In this document: in pieces, positions 35,501 through 46,555 of the stretch
Layout: every line of letters begins with the position of its first letter
Position numbering within the stretch: the first letter of the stretch is position 1
NCBI GenBank assembly: GCA_037954235.1
Contig: JBBMOA010000041.1
Span: 1-64,000 of the forward strand
Length of the DNA stretch: 64,000 nucleotides
Direction of reading: 5' to 3'
From: Aulostomus chinensis
Taxonomy: Eukaryota; Chordata; Actinopteri; Syngnathiformes; Aulostomidae
The notes under the pieces: model-generated
What the model was told of the DNA's origin: nothing
The model's database searches: none
What the model saw: only the letters and a program-made list of their open reading frames with translations
Position numbers and translations under genes: made by a program

Positions 35501-36646
35501 GCTTTCAGTTTAAACTTGACTGAAAACTCACTTTGAACAAAAGTTATGGCATTTTTGTATCACAGGTCACAAATAGTGTTTTCTCAGCGAGAGAAGGCCA
35601 AAATGAACACTTCATGCAGAACTCCTGTATTTTGATGAAAACTCACTGAAATCAAGCTGTAACTTCAAGTTTATGCATCTTTCTATGCTTTCAGGTTGAA
35701 ACTTGACTGAAAACTCACTTTGAACAAAAGTTATGGCTGTTTTGTGTCGCAGGTCACAAATAGCGTTTTCTCAGCGAGAGAAGGCCAAAATGAACACTTC
35801 ATGCAGAACTCCTGTATTTTGATGAAAACTCACTGAAATCAAGCTGTAACTTCAAGTTTATGCTTCTTTCTATGCTTTCAGGTTGAAACTTGACTGAAAA
35901 CTCACTTTGAACAAAAGTTATGGAATTTTTGTATCACAGGTCACAAATAGTGTTTTCTCAGCGAGAGAAGGCCAAAATGAACACTTCATGCAGAACTCCT
36001 GTATTTTGATGAAAACTCACTGAAATCAAGCTGAAACTTCAAGTTTATGCATCTTTCTATGCTTTCAGGTTGAAATTTGACTGAAAACTCACTTTGAACA
36101 AAAGTTATGGCTGTTTTGTGTCGCAGGTCACAAATAGCGTTTTCTCAGCGAGAGAAGGCCAAAATGAGCACTTCATGCAGAACTCCTGTATTTTGATGAA
36201 AACTCACTGAAATCTAGCTGTAACTTCAAGTTTATGCATCTTTCTATGCTTTCAGGTTGAAATTTGACTGAAAACTCACTTTGAACAAAAGTTATGGCTG
36301 TTTTGTGTCGCAGGTCACAAATAGTGTTTTCTCAGCGAGAGAAGGCCAAAATGAGAACTTCATGAAGAACTCCTGTATTTTGATGTAAACTCACTGAAAT
36401 CAAGCTATAACTTCAAGTTTATGCATCTTTCTATGCTTTCAGGATGAAACTTGACTGAAAACTCACTTTGAACAAAAGTTATGGCTGTTTTTTGTCGCAA
36501 GTCACAAATAGCGTTTTCTCAGCGAGAGAAGGCCAAAATGAACACTTCATGCAGAACTCCTGTATTTTGATGAAAACTCACTGAAATCAAGCTGTAACTT
36601 CAAGTTTATGCATCTTTCTATGCTTTCAGGTTGAAACTTGACTGAA
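32534..36646 (+). repeat. Transition zone between left and right variant domains, 22 monomers
   Basis: Left-domain marks appear here for the last time as a group: a B monomer at 33095, AACTAAC with GGTCAGAAAT at 33282 and TCTTTCTTTGC at 33440. Right-domain marks begin: GGAATTTTT (33469), GTTGAAATTTGAC (33826), GAGCAC (33924) and TTGTCGCAAG (36490). No monomer order repeats cleanly within the zone. It contains singletons such as GAAACTCTATTG (33456), TATAGCATTTTTG (34425), GCATTGTTG (34989), CATGAAGAAC (36361) and ATGTAAACTC (36383). The 186-bp monomer at 35339 ends in CAGTTTAAACTTG. High private variation and no HOR suggest an older, less homogenised stretch. Confidence 0.65.
35339..35524 (+). 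repeat. 186-bp monomer with 1-bp deletion near its end
   Basis: The end of this D monomer reads CAGTTTAAACTTGAC instead of CAGGTTGAAACTTGAC, one base shorter, and creates the palindrome GTTTAAAC. The nearby junction around 34760 reads CAGGTTTAAACTTG without the deletion, so the two may be related. This deletion accounts for one base of the register bookkeeping. Confidence 0.85.
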
Positions 36647-37020
36647 AACTCACTTTGAATAAAAGTTATGGCATTTTTGTATCACAGGTCACAAATAGTG
36701 TTTTCTCAGCGAGAGAAGGCAAAAATGAACACTTCATGCAGAACTCCTGTATTTTGATGAAAACTCACTGAAATCAAGCTGTAACTTCAAGTTTATGCAT
36801 CTTTCTATGCTTTCAGGTTGAAACTTGACTGAAAACTCACTTTGAACAAAAGTTATGGCTGTTTCGTGTCGCAGGTCACAAATAGCGTTTTCTCAGCGAG
36901 AGAAGGCCAAAATGAACACTTCATGCAGAACTCCTGTATTTTGATGAAAACTCACTGAAATCAAGCTGTAACTTCAAGTTTATGCATCTTTCTATGCTTT
37001 CAGGATGAAACTTGACTGAA

Positions 37021-37206
37021 AACTCACTTTGAAGAAAGTTATGGCTTTTTTGTGTCGCAGGTCACAAATAGTGTTTTCTCAGCGAGAGAAGGCCAAAATG
37101 AACACTTAATGCAGAACTCCTGTATTTTGATGAAAACTCACTGAAATCAAGCTGTAACTTCAAGTTTATGCATGTTTCTATGCTTTCAGGATGAAACTTG
37201 ACTGAA
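37021..37206 (+). repeat. 186-bp S monomer (GAAGAAAGTT)
   Basis: One A is missing from the AAAA run at m15-m18. The same deletion is at 41321-41506, in the same Q-R-S context 23 monomers away. The remaining S monomers have the normal four A. It is a useful copy-specific marker. Confidence 0.9.
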
Positions 37207-38515
37207 AACTCACTTTGAACAAAAGTTATGGCTGTTTTTTGTCGCAGGTCACAAATAGTGTTTTCTCAGCGAGAGAAGGCCAAAATGAACACTTCATGCA
37301 GAACTCCTGTATTTTGATGAAAACTCACTGAAATCAAGCTGTAACTTCAAGTTTATGCATCTTTCTATGCTTTCAGGTTGAAACTTGACTGAAAACTCAC
37401 TTGGAACAAAAGTTATGGCATTTTTGTATCACAGGTCACAAATAGTGTTTTCTCAGCGAGAGAAGGCCAAAATGAACACTTCATGCAGAACTCCTGTATT
37501 TTGATGAAAACTCACTGAAATCAAGCTGTAACTTCAAGTTTTTGCATCTTTCTATGCTTTCAGGTTGAAACTTGACTGAAAACTCACTTTGAACAAAAGT
37601 TATGGCATTTTTGTATCACAGGTCACAAATAGTGTTTTCTCAGCGAGAGAAGGCAAAAATGAAAACTTCATGCAGAACTCCTGTATTTTGATGAAAACTC
37701 ACTGAAATCAAGCTGTAACTTCAAGTTTATGCATCTTTCTATGCTTTCAGGTTGAAACTTGACTGAAAACTCGCTTTGAAGAAAAGTTATGGCTTTTTTG
37801 TGTCGCAGGTCACAAATAGCGTTTTCTCAGCGAGAGAAGGCCAAAATGAGCACTTCATGCAGAACTCCTGTATTTTGATGAAAACTCACTGAAATCAAGC
37901 TGTAACTTCAAGTTTATGCATCTTTCTATGCTTTCAGGTTGAAATTTGACTGAAAACTCACTTTGAAGAAAAGTTATGGCATTTTTGTATCACAGGTCAC
38001 AAATAGTGTTTTCTCAGCGAGAGAAGGCCAAAATGAACACTTCATGCAGAACTCCTGTATTTTGATGAAAACTCACTGAAATCAAGCTGTAACTTCAAGT
38101 TTATGCATGTTTCTATGCTTTCAGGATGAAACTTGACTGAAAACTCACTTTGAACAAAAGTTATGGCTGTTTTTTGTCGCAGGTCACAAATAGTGTTTTC
38201 TCAGCGAGAGAAGGCCAAAATGAACACTTCATGCAGAACTCCTGTATTTTGATGAAAACTCACTGAAATCAAGCTGTAACTTCAAGTTTATGCATCTTTC
38301 TATGCTTTCAGCTTGAAATTTGACTGAAAACTCACTTTGAACAAAAGTTATGGCTGTTTTGTGTCGCAGGTCACAAATAGCGTTTTCTCAGCGAGAGAAG
38401 GCCAAAATGAGCACTTCATGCAGAACTCCTGTATTTTGATGAAAACTCACTGAAATCAAGCTGTAACTTCAAGTTTATGCATCTTTCTATGCTTTCAGGA
38501 TGAAACTTGACTTAA

Positions 38516-39263
38516 AACTCACTTTGAACAAAAGTTATGGAATTTTTGTATCACAGGTCACAAATAATGTTTTCTCAGCGAGAGAAGGCCAAAATGAACA
38601 CTTCATGCAGAACTCCTGTATTTTGATGAAAACTCACTGAAATCAAGCTGTAACTTCAAGTTTATGCATCTTTCTATGCTTTCAGGTTGAAACTTGACTG
38701 AAAACTCACTTTGAACAAAAGTTATGGCATTTTTGTATCACAGGTCACAAATAGTGTTTTCTCAGCGAGAGAAGGCCAAAATGAGCACTTCATGCAGAAC
38801 TCCTGTATTTTGATGAAAACTCACTGAAATCAAGCTGTAACTTCAAGTTTATGCATCTTTCTATGCTTTCAGGATGAAACTTGACTTAAAACTCACTTTG
38901 AACAAAAGTTATGGAATTTTTGTATCACAGGTCACAAATAATGTTTTCTCAGCGAGAGAAGGCCAAAATGAACACTTCATGCAGAACTCCTGTATTTTGA
39001 TGAAAACTCACTGAAATCAAGCTGTAACTTCAAGTTTATGCATCTTTCTATGCTTTCAGGTTGAAACTTGACTGAAAACTCACTTTGAACAAAAGTTATG
39101 GCATTTTTGTATCACAGGTCACAAATAGTGTTTTCTCAGCGAGAGAAGGCCAAAATGAACACTTCATGCAGAACTCCTGTATTTTGATGAAAACTCACTG
39201 AAATCAAGCTGTAACTTCAAGTTTATGCATCTTTCTATGCTTTCAGGTTGAAACTTGACTGAA
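38516..39263 (+). repeat. Tandem dimer W D, W D (2 x 374 bp)
   Basis: W monomers at 38516 and 38890 both show GACTTAAAAC just before the start, GGAATTTTTGTATCAC and AAATAATG. Each is followed by a D. The first D has GAGCAC and the second has GAACAC. The AAATAATG form recurs at 46556, again directly after an I V E W D run, so this dimer was probably present before the larger block was copied. Confidence 0.75.
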
Positions 39264-40946
39264 AACTCACTTTGAACAAAAGTTATGGCTGTTTTGTGTC
39301 GCAGGTCACAAATAGTGTTTTCTCAGCGAGAGAAGGCCAAAATGAACACTTCATGCAGAACTCCTGTATTTTGATGAAAACTCACTGAAATCAAGCTGTA
39401 ACTTCAAGTTTATGCATCTTTCTATGCTTTCAGGTTGAAACTTGACTGAAAACTCACTTTGAACAAAAGTTATGGCATTTTTGTATCACAGGTCACAAAT
39501 AGTGTTTTCTCAGCGAGAGAAGGCCAAAATGAACACTTCATGCAGAACTCCTGTATTTTGATGAAAACTCACTGAAATCAAGCTGTAACTTCAAGTTTAT
39601 GCTTCTTTCTATGCTTTCAGGTTGAAACATGACTGAAAACTCACTTTGAACAAAAGTTATGGCATTTTTGTGTCGCAGGTCACAAATAGCGTTTTCTCAG
39701 CGAGAGAAGGCCAAAATGAACACTTCATGCAGAACTCCTGTATTTTGATGAAAACTCACTGAAATCAAGCTGTAACTTCAAGTTTATGCATCTTTCTATG
39801 CTTTCAGGTTGAAACTTGACTGAAAACTCACTTTGAACAAAAGTTATGGCATTTTTGTATCACAGGTCACAAATAGTGTTTTCTCAGCGAGAGAAGGCCA
39901 AAATGAACACTTCATGCAGAACTCCTGTATTTTGATGAAAACTCACTGAAATCAAGCTGTAACTTCAAGTTTATGCATCTTTCTATGCTTTCAGGTTGAA
40001 ACTTGACTGAAAACTCACTTTGAACAAAAGTTGTGGCTGTTTTGTGTCGCAGGTCACAAATAGCGTTTTCTCAGCGAGAGAAGGCCAAAATGAACACTTC
40101 ATGCAGAACTCCTGTATTTTGATGAAAACTCACTGAAATCAAGCTGTAACTTCAAGTTTATGCATCTTTCTATGCTTTCAGGTTGAAACTTGACTGAAAA
40201 CTCACTTTGAACAAAATTTATGGCATTTTTGTATCACAGGTCACAAATAGTGTTTTCTCAGCGAGAGAAGGCCAAAATGAACACTTCATGCAGAACTCCT
40301 GTGTTTTGATGAAAACTCACTGAAATCAAGCTGTAACTTCAAGTTTATGCATCTTTCTATGCTTTCAGGATGAAACTTGACTGAAAACTCACTTTGAACA
40401 AAAGTTATGGCTGTTTTTTGTCGCAGGTCACAAATAGTGTTTTCTCAGCGAGAGAAGGCCAAAATGAACACTTCATGCAGAACTCCTGTATTTTGATGAA
40501 AACTCACTGAAATCAAGCTGTAACTTCAAGTTTATGCATCTTTCTATGCTTTCAGGTTGAAACTTGACTGAAAACTCACTTTGAACAAAAGTTATGGCAT
40601 TTTTGTATCACAGGTCATAAATAGCGTTTTCTCAGCGAGAGAAGGCCAAAATGAACACTTCATGCAGAACTCCTGTATTTTGATGAAAACTCACTGAAAT
40701 CAAGCTGTAACTTCAAGTTTATGCATCTTTCTATGCTTTCAGGTTGAAACTTGACTGAAAACTCACTTTGAACAAAAGTTATGGCATTTTTGTATCACAG
40801 GTCACAAATAGTGTTTTCTCAGCGAGAGAAGGCAAAAATGAACACTTCATGCAGAACTCCTGTATTTTGATGAAAACTCACTGAAATCAAGCTGTAACTT
40901 CAAGTTTATGCATCTTTCTATGCTTTCAGGTTGAAACTTGACTGAA

Positions 40947-43563
40947 AACTCACTTTGAATAAAAGTTATGGCATTTTTGTATCACAGGTCACAAATAGTG
41001 TTTTCTCAGCGAGAGAAGGCAAAAATGAACACTTCATGCAGAACTCCTGTATTTTGATGAAAACTCACTGAAATCAAGCTGTAACTTCAAGTTTATGCAT
41101 CTTTCTATGCTTTCAGGTTGAAACTTGACTGAAAACTCACTTTGAACAAAAGTTATGGCTGTTTCGTGTCGCAGGTCACAAATAGCGTTTTCTCAGCGAG
41201 AGAAGGCCAAAATGAACACTTCATGCAGAACTCCTGTATTTTGATGAAAACTCACTGAAATCAAGCTGTAACTTCAAGTTTATGCATCTTTCTATGCTTT
41301 CAGGATGAAACTTGACTGAAAACTCACTTTGAAGAAAGTTATGGCTTTTTTGTGTCGCAGGTCACAAATAGTGTTTTCTCAGCGAGAGAAGGCCAAAATG
41401 AACACTTAATGCAGAACTCCTGTATTTTGATGAAAACTCACTGAAATCAAGCTGTAACTTCAAGTTTATGCATCTTTCTATGCTTTCAGGTTGAAACTTG
41501 ACTGAAAACTCACTTTGAAGAAAAGTTATGGCTTTTTAGTGTCGCAGGTCACAAATAGTGTTTTCTCAGCGAGAGAAGGCCAAAATGAACACTTCATGCA
41601 GAACTCCTGTATTTTGATGAAAACTCACTGAAATCAAGCTGTAACTTCAAGTTTATGCATCTTTCTATGCTTTCAGGTTGAAACTTGACTGAAAACTCAC
41701 TTTGAACAAAAGTTATGGCATTTTTGTATCACAGGTCACAAATAGTGTTTTCTCAGCGAGAGAAGGCCAAAATGAACACTTCATGCAGAACTCCTGTATT
41801 TTGATGAAAACTCACTGAAATCAAGCTGTAACTTAAAGTTTATGCTTCTTTCTATGCTTTCAGGTTGAAACTTGACTGAAAACTCACTGTGAACAAAAGT
41901 TATGGCATTTTTGTGTCGCAGGTCACAAATAGCGTTTTCTCAGCGAGAGAAGGCCAAAATCAACACTTCATGCAGAACTCCTGTATTTTGATGAAAACTC
42001 ACTGAAATCAAGCTGTAACTTCAAGTTTATGCATCTTTCTATGCTTTCAGGATGAAACTTGACTGAAAACTCACTTTGAACAAAAGTTATGGCATTTTTG
42101 TATCACAGGTCACAAATAGTGTTTTCTCAGCGAGAGAAGGCCAAAATGAACACTTCATGCAGAACTCCTGTATTTTGATGAAAACTCACTGAAATCAAGC
42201 TGTAACTTCAAGTTTATGCATCTTTCTATGCTTTCAGGTTGAAACTTGACTGAAAACTCACTTTGAATAAAAGTTATGGCATTTTTGTATCACAGGTCAC
42301 AAATAGTGTTTTCTCAGCGAGAGAAGGCAAAAATGAACACTTCATGCAGAACTCCTGTATTTTGATGAAAACTCACTGAAATCAAGCTGTAACTTCAAGT
42401 TTATGCATCTTTCTATGCTTTCAGGTTGAAACTTGACTGAAAACTCACTTTGAACAAAAGTTATGGCTGTTTCGTGTCGCAGGTCACAAATAGCGTTTTC
42501 TCAGCGAGAGAAGGCCAAAATGAACACTTCATGCAGAACTCCTGTATTTTGATGAAAACTCACTGAAATCAAGCTGTAACTTCAAGTTTATGCATCTTTC
42601 TATGCTTTCAGGATGAAACTTGACTGAAAACTCACTTTGAAGAAAAGTTATGGCTTTTTTGTGTCGCAGGTCACAAATAGTGTTTTCTCAGCGAGAGAAG
42701 GCCAAAATGAACACTTAATGCAGAACTCCTGTATTTTGATGAAAACTCACTGAAATCAAGCTGTAACTTCAAGTTTATGCATCTTTCTATGCTTTCAGGT
42801 TGAAACTTGACTGAAAACTCACTTTGAAGAAAAGTTATGGCTTTTTAGTGTCGCAGGTCACAAATAGTGTTTTCTCAGCGAGAGAAGGCCAAAATGAACA
42901 CTTCATGCAGAACTCCTGTATTTTGATGAAAACTCACTGAAATCAAGCTGTAACTTCAAGTTTATGCATCTTTCTATGCTTTCAGGTTGAAACTTGACTG
43001 AAAACTCACTTTGAACAAAAGTTATGGCATTTTTGTATCACAGGTCACAAATAGTGTTTTCTCAGCGAGAGAAGGCCAAAATGAACACTTCATGCAGAAC
43101 TCCTGTATTTTGATGAAAACTCACTGAAATCAAGCTGTAACTTAAAGTTTATGCTTCTTTCTATGCTTTCAGGTTGAAACTTGACTGAAAACTCACTGTG
43201 AACAAAAGTTATGGCATTTTTGTGTCGCAGGTCACAAATAGCGTTTTCTCAGCGAGAGAAGGCCAAAATCAACACTTCATGCAGAACTCCTGTATTTTGA
43301 TGAAAACTCACTGAAATCAAGCTGTAACTTCAAGTTTATGCATCTTTCTATGCTTTCAGGATGAAACTTGACTGAAAACTCACTTTGAACAAAAGTTATG
43401 GCATTTTTGTATCACAGGTCACAAATAGTGTTTTCTCAGCGAGAGAAGGCCAAAATGAACACTTCATGCAGAACTCCTGTATTTTGATGAAAACTCACTG
43501 AAATCAAGCTGTAACTTCAAGTTTATGCATCTTTCTATGCTTTCAGGTTGAAATTTGACTGAA
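40947..43563 (+). repeat. Tandem 7-mer, two copies (Q R S T D U D)
   Basis: Copy 1 is 40947-42254 (1,308 bp, with the short S) and copy 2 is 42255-43563 (1,309 bp). Both contain T (CTTTTTAGTGTCGC), a D with CTTAAAGTTTATGCTTC, U (CACTGTGAAC, CAAAATCAAC) and a final D preceded by CAGGATG. Apart from the one-base difference in S I see no change between the copies. The second copy overlaps the start of the 11-mer described next, so the 7-mer and 11-mer are alternative parsings of one history: a 7-mer duplicated, then R to the GATCAC-bearing D duplicated. Confidence 0.85.
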
Positions 43564-46555
43564 AACTCACTTTGAAGAAAAGTTATGGCATTTTTGTATC
43601 ACAGGTCACAAATAGTGTTTTCTCAGCGAGAGAAGGCCAAAATGAACACTTCATGCAGAACTCCTGTATTTTGATGAAAACTCACTGAAATCAAGCTGTA
43701 ACTTCAAGTTTATGCATGTTTCTATGCTTTCAGGATGAAACTTGACTGAAAACTCACTTTGAACAAAAGTTATGGCTGTTTTTTGTCGCAGGTCACAAAT
43801 AGTGTTTTCTCAGCGAGAGAAGGCCAAAATGAACACTTCATGCAGAACTCCTGTATTTTGATGAAAACTCACTGAAATCAAGCTGTAACTTCAAGTTTAT
43901 GCATCTTTCTATGCTTTCAGCTTGAAATTTGACTGAAAACTCACTTTGAACAAAAGTTATGGCTGTTTTGTGTCGCAGGTCACAAATAGCGTTTTCTCAG
44001 CGAGAGAAGGCCAAAATGAGCACTTCATGCAGAACTCCTGTATTTTGATGAAAACTCACTGAAATCAAGCTGTAACTTCAAGTTTATGCATCTTTCTATG
44101 CTTTCAGGATGAAACTTGACTTAAAACTCACTTTGAACAAAAGTTATGGAATTTTTGTATCACAGGTCACAAATATTGTTTTCTCAGCGAGAGAAGGCCA
44201 AAATGAACACTTCATGCAGAACTCCTGTATTTTGATGAAAACTCACTGAAATCAAGCTGTAACTTCAAGTTTATGCATCTTTCTATGCTTTCAGGTTGAA
44301 ACTTGACTGAAAACTCACTTTGAACAAAAGTTATGGCATTTTTGTATCACAGGTCACAAATAGTGTTTTCTCAGCGAGAGAAGGCCAAAATGATCACTTC
44401 ATGCAGAACTCCTGTATTTTGATGAAAACTCACTGAAATCAAGCTGTAACTTCAAGTTTATGCATCTTTCTATGCTTTCAGGTTGAAACTTGACTGAAAA
44501 CTCACTTTGAACAAAAGTTATGGCTGTTTCGTGTCGCAGGTCACAAATAGCGTTTTCTCAGCGAGAGAAGGCCAAAATGAACACTTCATGCAGAACTCCT
44601 GTATTTTGATGAAAACTCACTGAAATCAAGCTGTAACTTCAAGTTTATGCATCTTTCTATGCTTTCAGGATGAAACTTGACTGAAAACTCACTTTGAAGA
44701 AAAGTTATGGCTTTTTTGTGTCGCAGGTCACAAATAGTGTTTTCTCAGCGAGAGAAGGCCAAAATGAACACTTAATGCAGAACTCCTGTATTTTGATGAA
44801 AACTCACTGAAATCAAGCTGTAACTTCAAGTTTATGCATCTTTCTATGCTTTCAGGTTGAAACTTGACTGAAAACTCACTTTGAAGAAAAGTTATGGCTT
44901 TTTAGTGTCGCAGGTCACAAATAGTGTTTTCTCAGCGAGAGAAGGCCAAAATGAACACTTCATGCAGAACTCCTGTATTTTGATGAAAACTCACTGAAAT
45001 CAAGCTGTAACTTCAAGTTTATGCATCTTTCTATGCTTTCAGGTTGAAACTTGACTGAAAACTCACTTTGAACAAAAGTTATGGCATTTTTGTATCACAG
45101 GTCACAAATAGTGTTTTCTCAGCGAGAGAAGGCCAAAATGAACACTTCATGCAGAACTCCTGTATTTTGATGAAAACTCACTGAAATCAAGCTGTAACTT
45201 AAAGTTTATGCTTCTTTCTATGCTTTCAGGTTGAAACTTGACTGAAAACTCACTGTGAACAAAAGTTATGGCATTTTTGTGTCGCAGGTCACAAATAGCG
45301 TTTTCTCAGCGAGAGAAGGCCAAAATCAACACTTCATGCAGAACTCCTGTATTTTGATGAAAACTCACTGAAATCAAGCTGTAACTTCAAGTTTATGCAT
45401 CTTTCTATGCTTTCAGGATGAAACTTGACTGAAAACTCACTTTGAACAAAAGTTATGGCATTTTTGTATCACAGGTCACAAATAGTGTTTTCTCAGCGAG
45501 AGAAGGCCAAAATGAACACTTCATGCAGAACTCCTGTATTTTGATGAAAACTCACTGAAATCAAGCTGTAACTTCAAGTTTATGCATCTTTCTATGCTTT
45601 CAGGTTGAAATTTGACTGAAAACTCACTTTGAAGAAAAGTTATGGCATTTTTGTATCACAGGTCACAAATAGTGTTTTCTCAGCGAGAGAAGGCCAAAAT
45701 GAACACTTCATGCAGAACTCCTGTATTTTGATGAAAACTCACTGAAATCAAGCTGTAACTTCAAGTTTATGCATGTTTCTATGCTTTCAGGATGAAACTT
45801 GACTGAAAACTCACTTTGAACAAAAGTTATGGCTGTTTTTTGTCGCAGGTCACAAATAGTGTTTTCTCAGCGAGAGAAGGCCAAAATGAACACTTCATGC
45901 AGAACTCCTGTATTTTGATGAAAACTCACTGAAATCAAGCTGTAACTTCAAGTTTATGCATCTTTCTATGCTTTCAGCTTGAAATTTGACTGAAAACTCA
46001 CTTTGAACAAAAGTTATGGCTGTTTTGTGTCGCAGGTCACAAATAGCGTTTTCTCAGCGAGAGAAGGCCAAAATGAGCACTTCATGCAGAACTCCTGTAT
46101 TTTGATGAAAACTCACTGAAATCAAGCTGTAACTTCAAGTTTATGCATCTTTCTATGCTTTCAGGATGAAACTTGACTTAAAACTCACTTTGAACAAAAG
46201 TTATGGAATTTTTGTATCACAGGTCACAAATATTGTTTTCTCAGCGAGAGAAGGCCAAAATGAACACTTCATGCAGAACTCCTGTATTTTGATGAAAACT
46301 CACTGAAATCAAGCTGTAACTTCAAGTTTATGCATCTTTCTATGCTTTCAGGTTGAAACTTGACTGAAAACTCACTTTGAACAAAAGTTATGGCATTTTT
46401 GTATCACAGGTCACAAATAGTGTTTTCTCAGCGAGAGAAGGCCAAAATGATCACTTCATGCAGAACTCCTGTATTTTGATGAAAACTCACTGAAATCAAG
46501 CTGTAACTTCAAGTTTATGCATCTTTCTATGCTTTCAGGATGAAACTTGACTTAA
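42442..46555 (+). repeat. Tandem 11-mer HOR, two copies of 2,057 bp (R S T D U D I V E W D)
   Basis: Copies are 42442-44498 and 44499-46555, each exactly 11 x 187. Shared rare marks, in order, are GTTTCGTG, CTTAATG, TTTTTAGTG, CTTAAAG with TGCTTC, CACTGTG with ATCAAC, GAAATTTGAC with GAAG, CATGTTTC, CAGCTTGAAATTTG with GAGCAC, GGAATTT with AAATATTG, and GATCAC in the last D. I found no difference on reading. The older relative at 37955-38889 (I V E W D) differs at the W monomer (AAATAATG) and the D (GAGCAC). This is the longest tandem pair of apparently identical blocks in the window. Confidence 0.88.

Larger units (their letters stand above)
36647..40946 (+). repeat. Q-anchored segment, 23 monomers (4,300 bp)
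   Basis: The Q monomer (GAATAAAAG) at 36647 is followed by R (GTTTCGTG) and a 186-bp S (GAAGAAAGTT, with CTTAATG). The identical Q-R-S run, including the same 1-bp deletion, restarts at 40947. The interior is V D D, a J-like CTTTTTT monomer with GCG, I V E W D W D, an E variant, D, then a CATGACTG monomer, D, E, D, V, D, D. The single-base deletion shared by the monomers at 37021 and 41321 shows they descend from one copy. The S monomers at 42629 and 44686 have the undeleted form. Confidence 0.78.
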
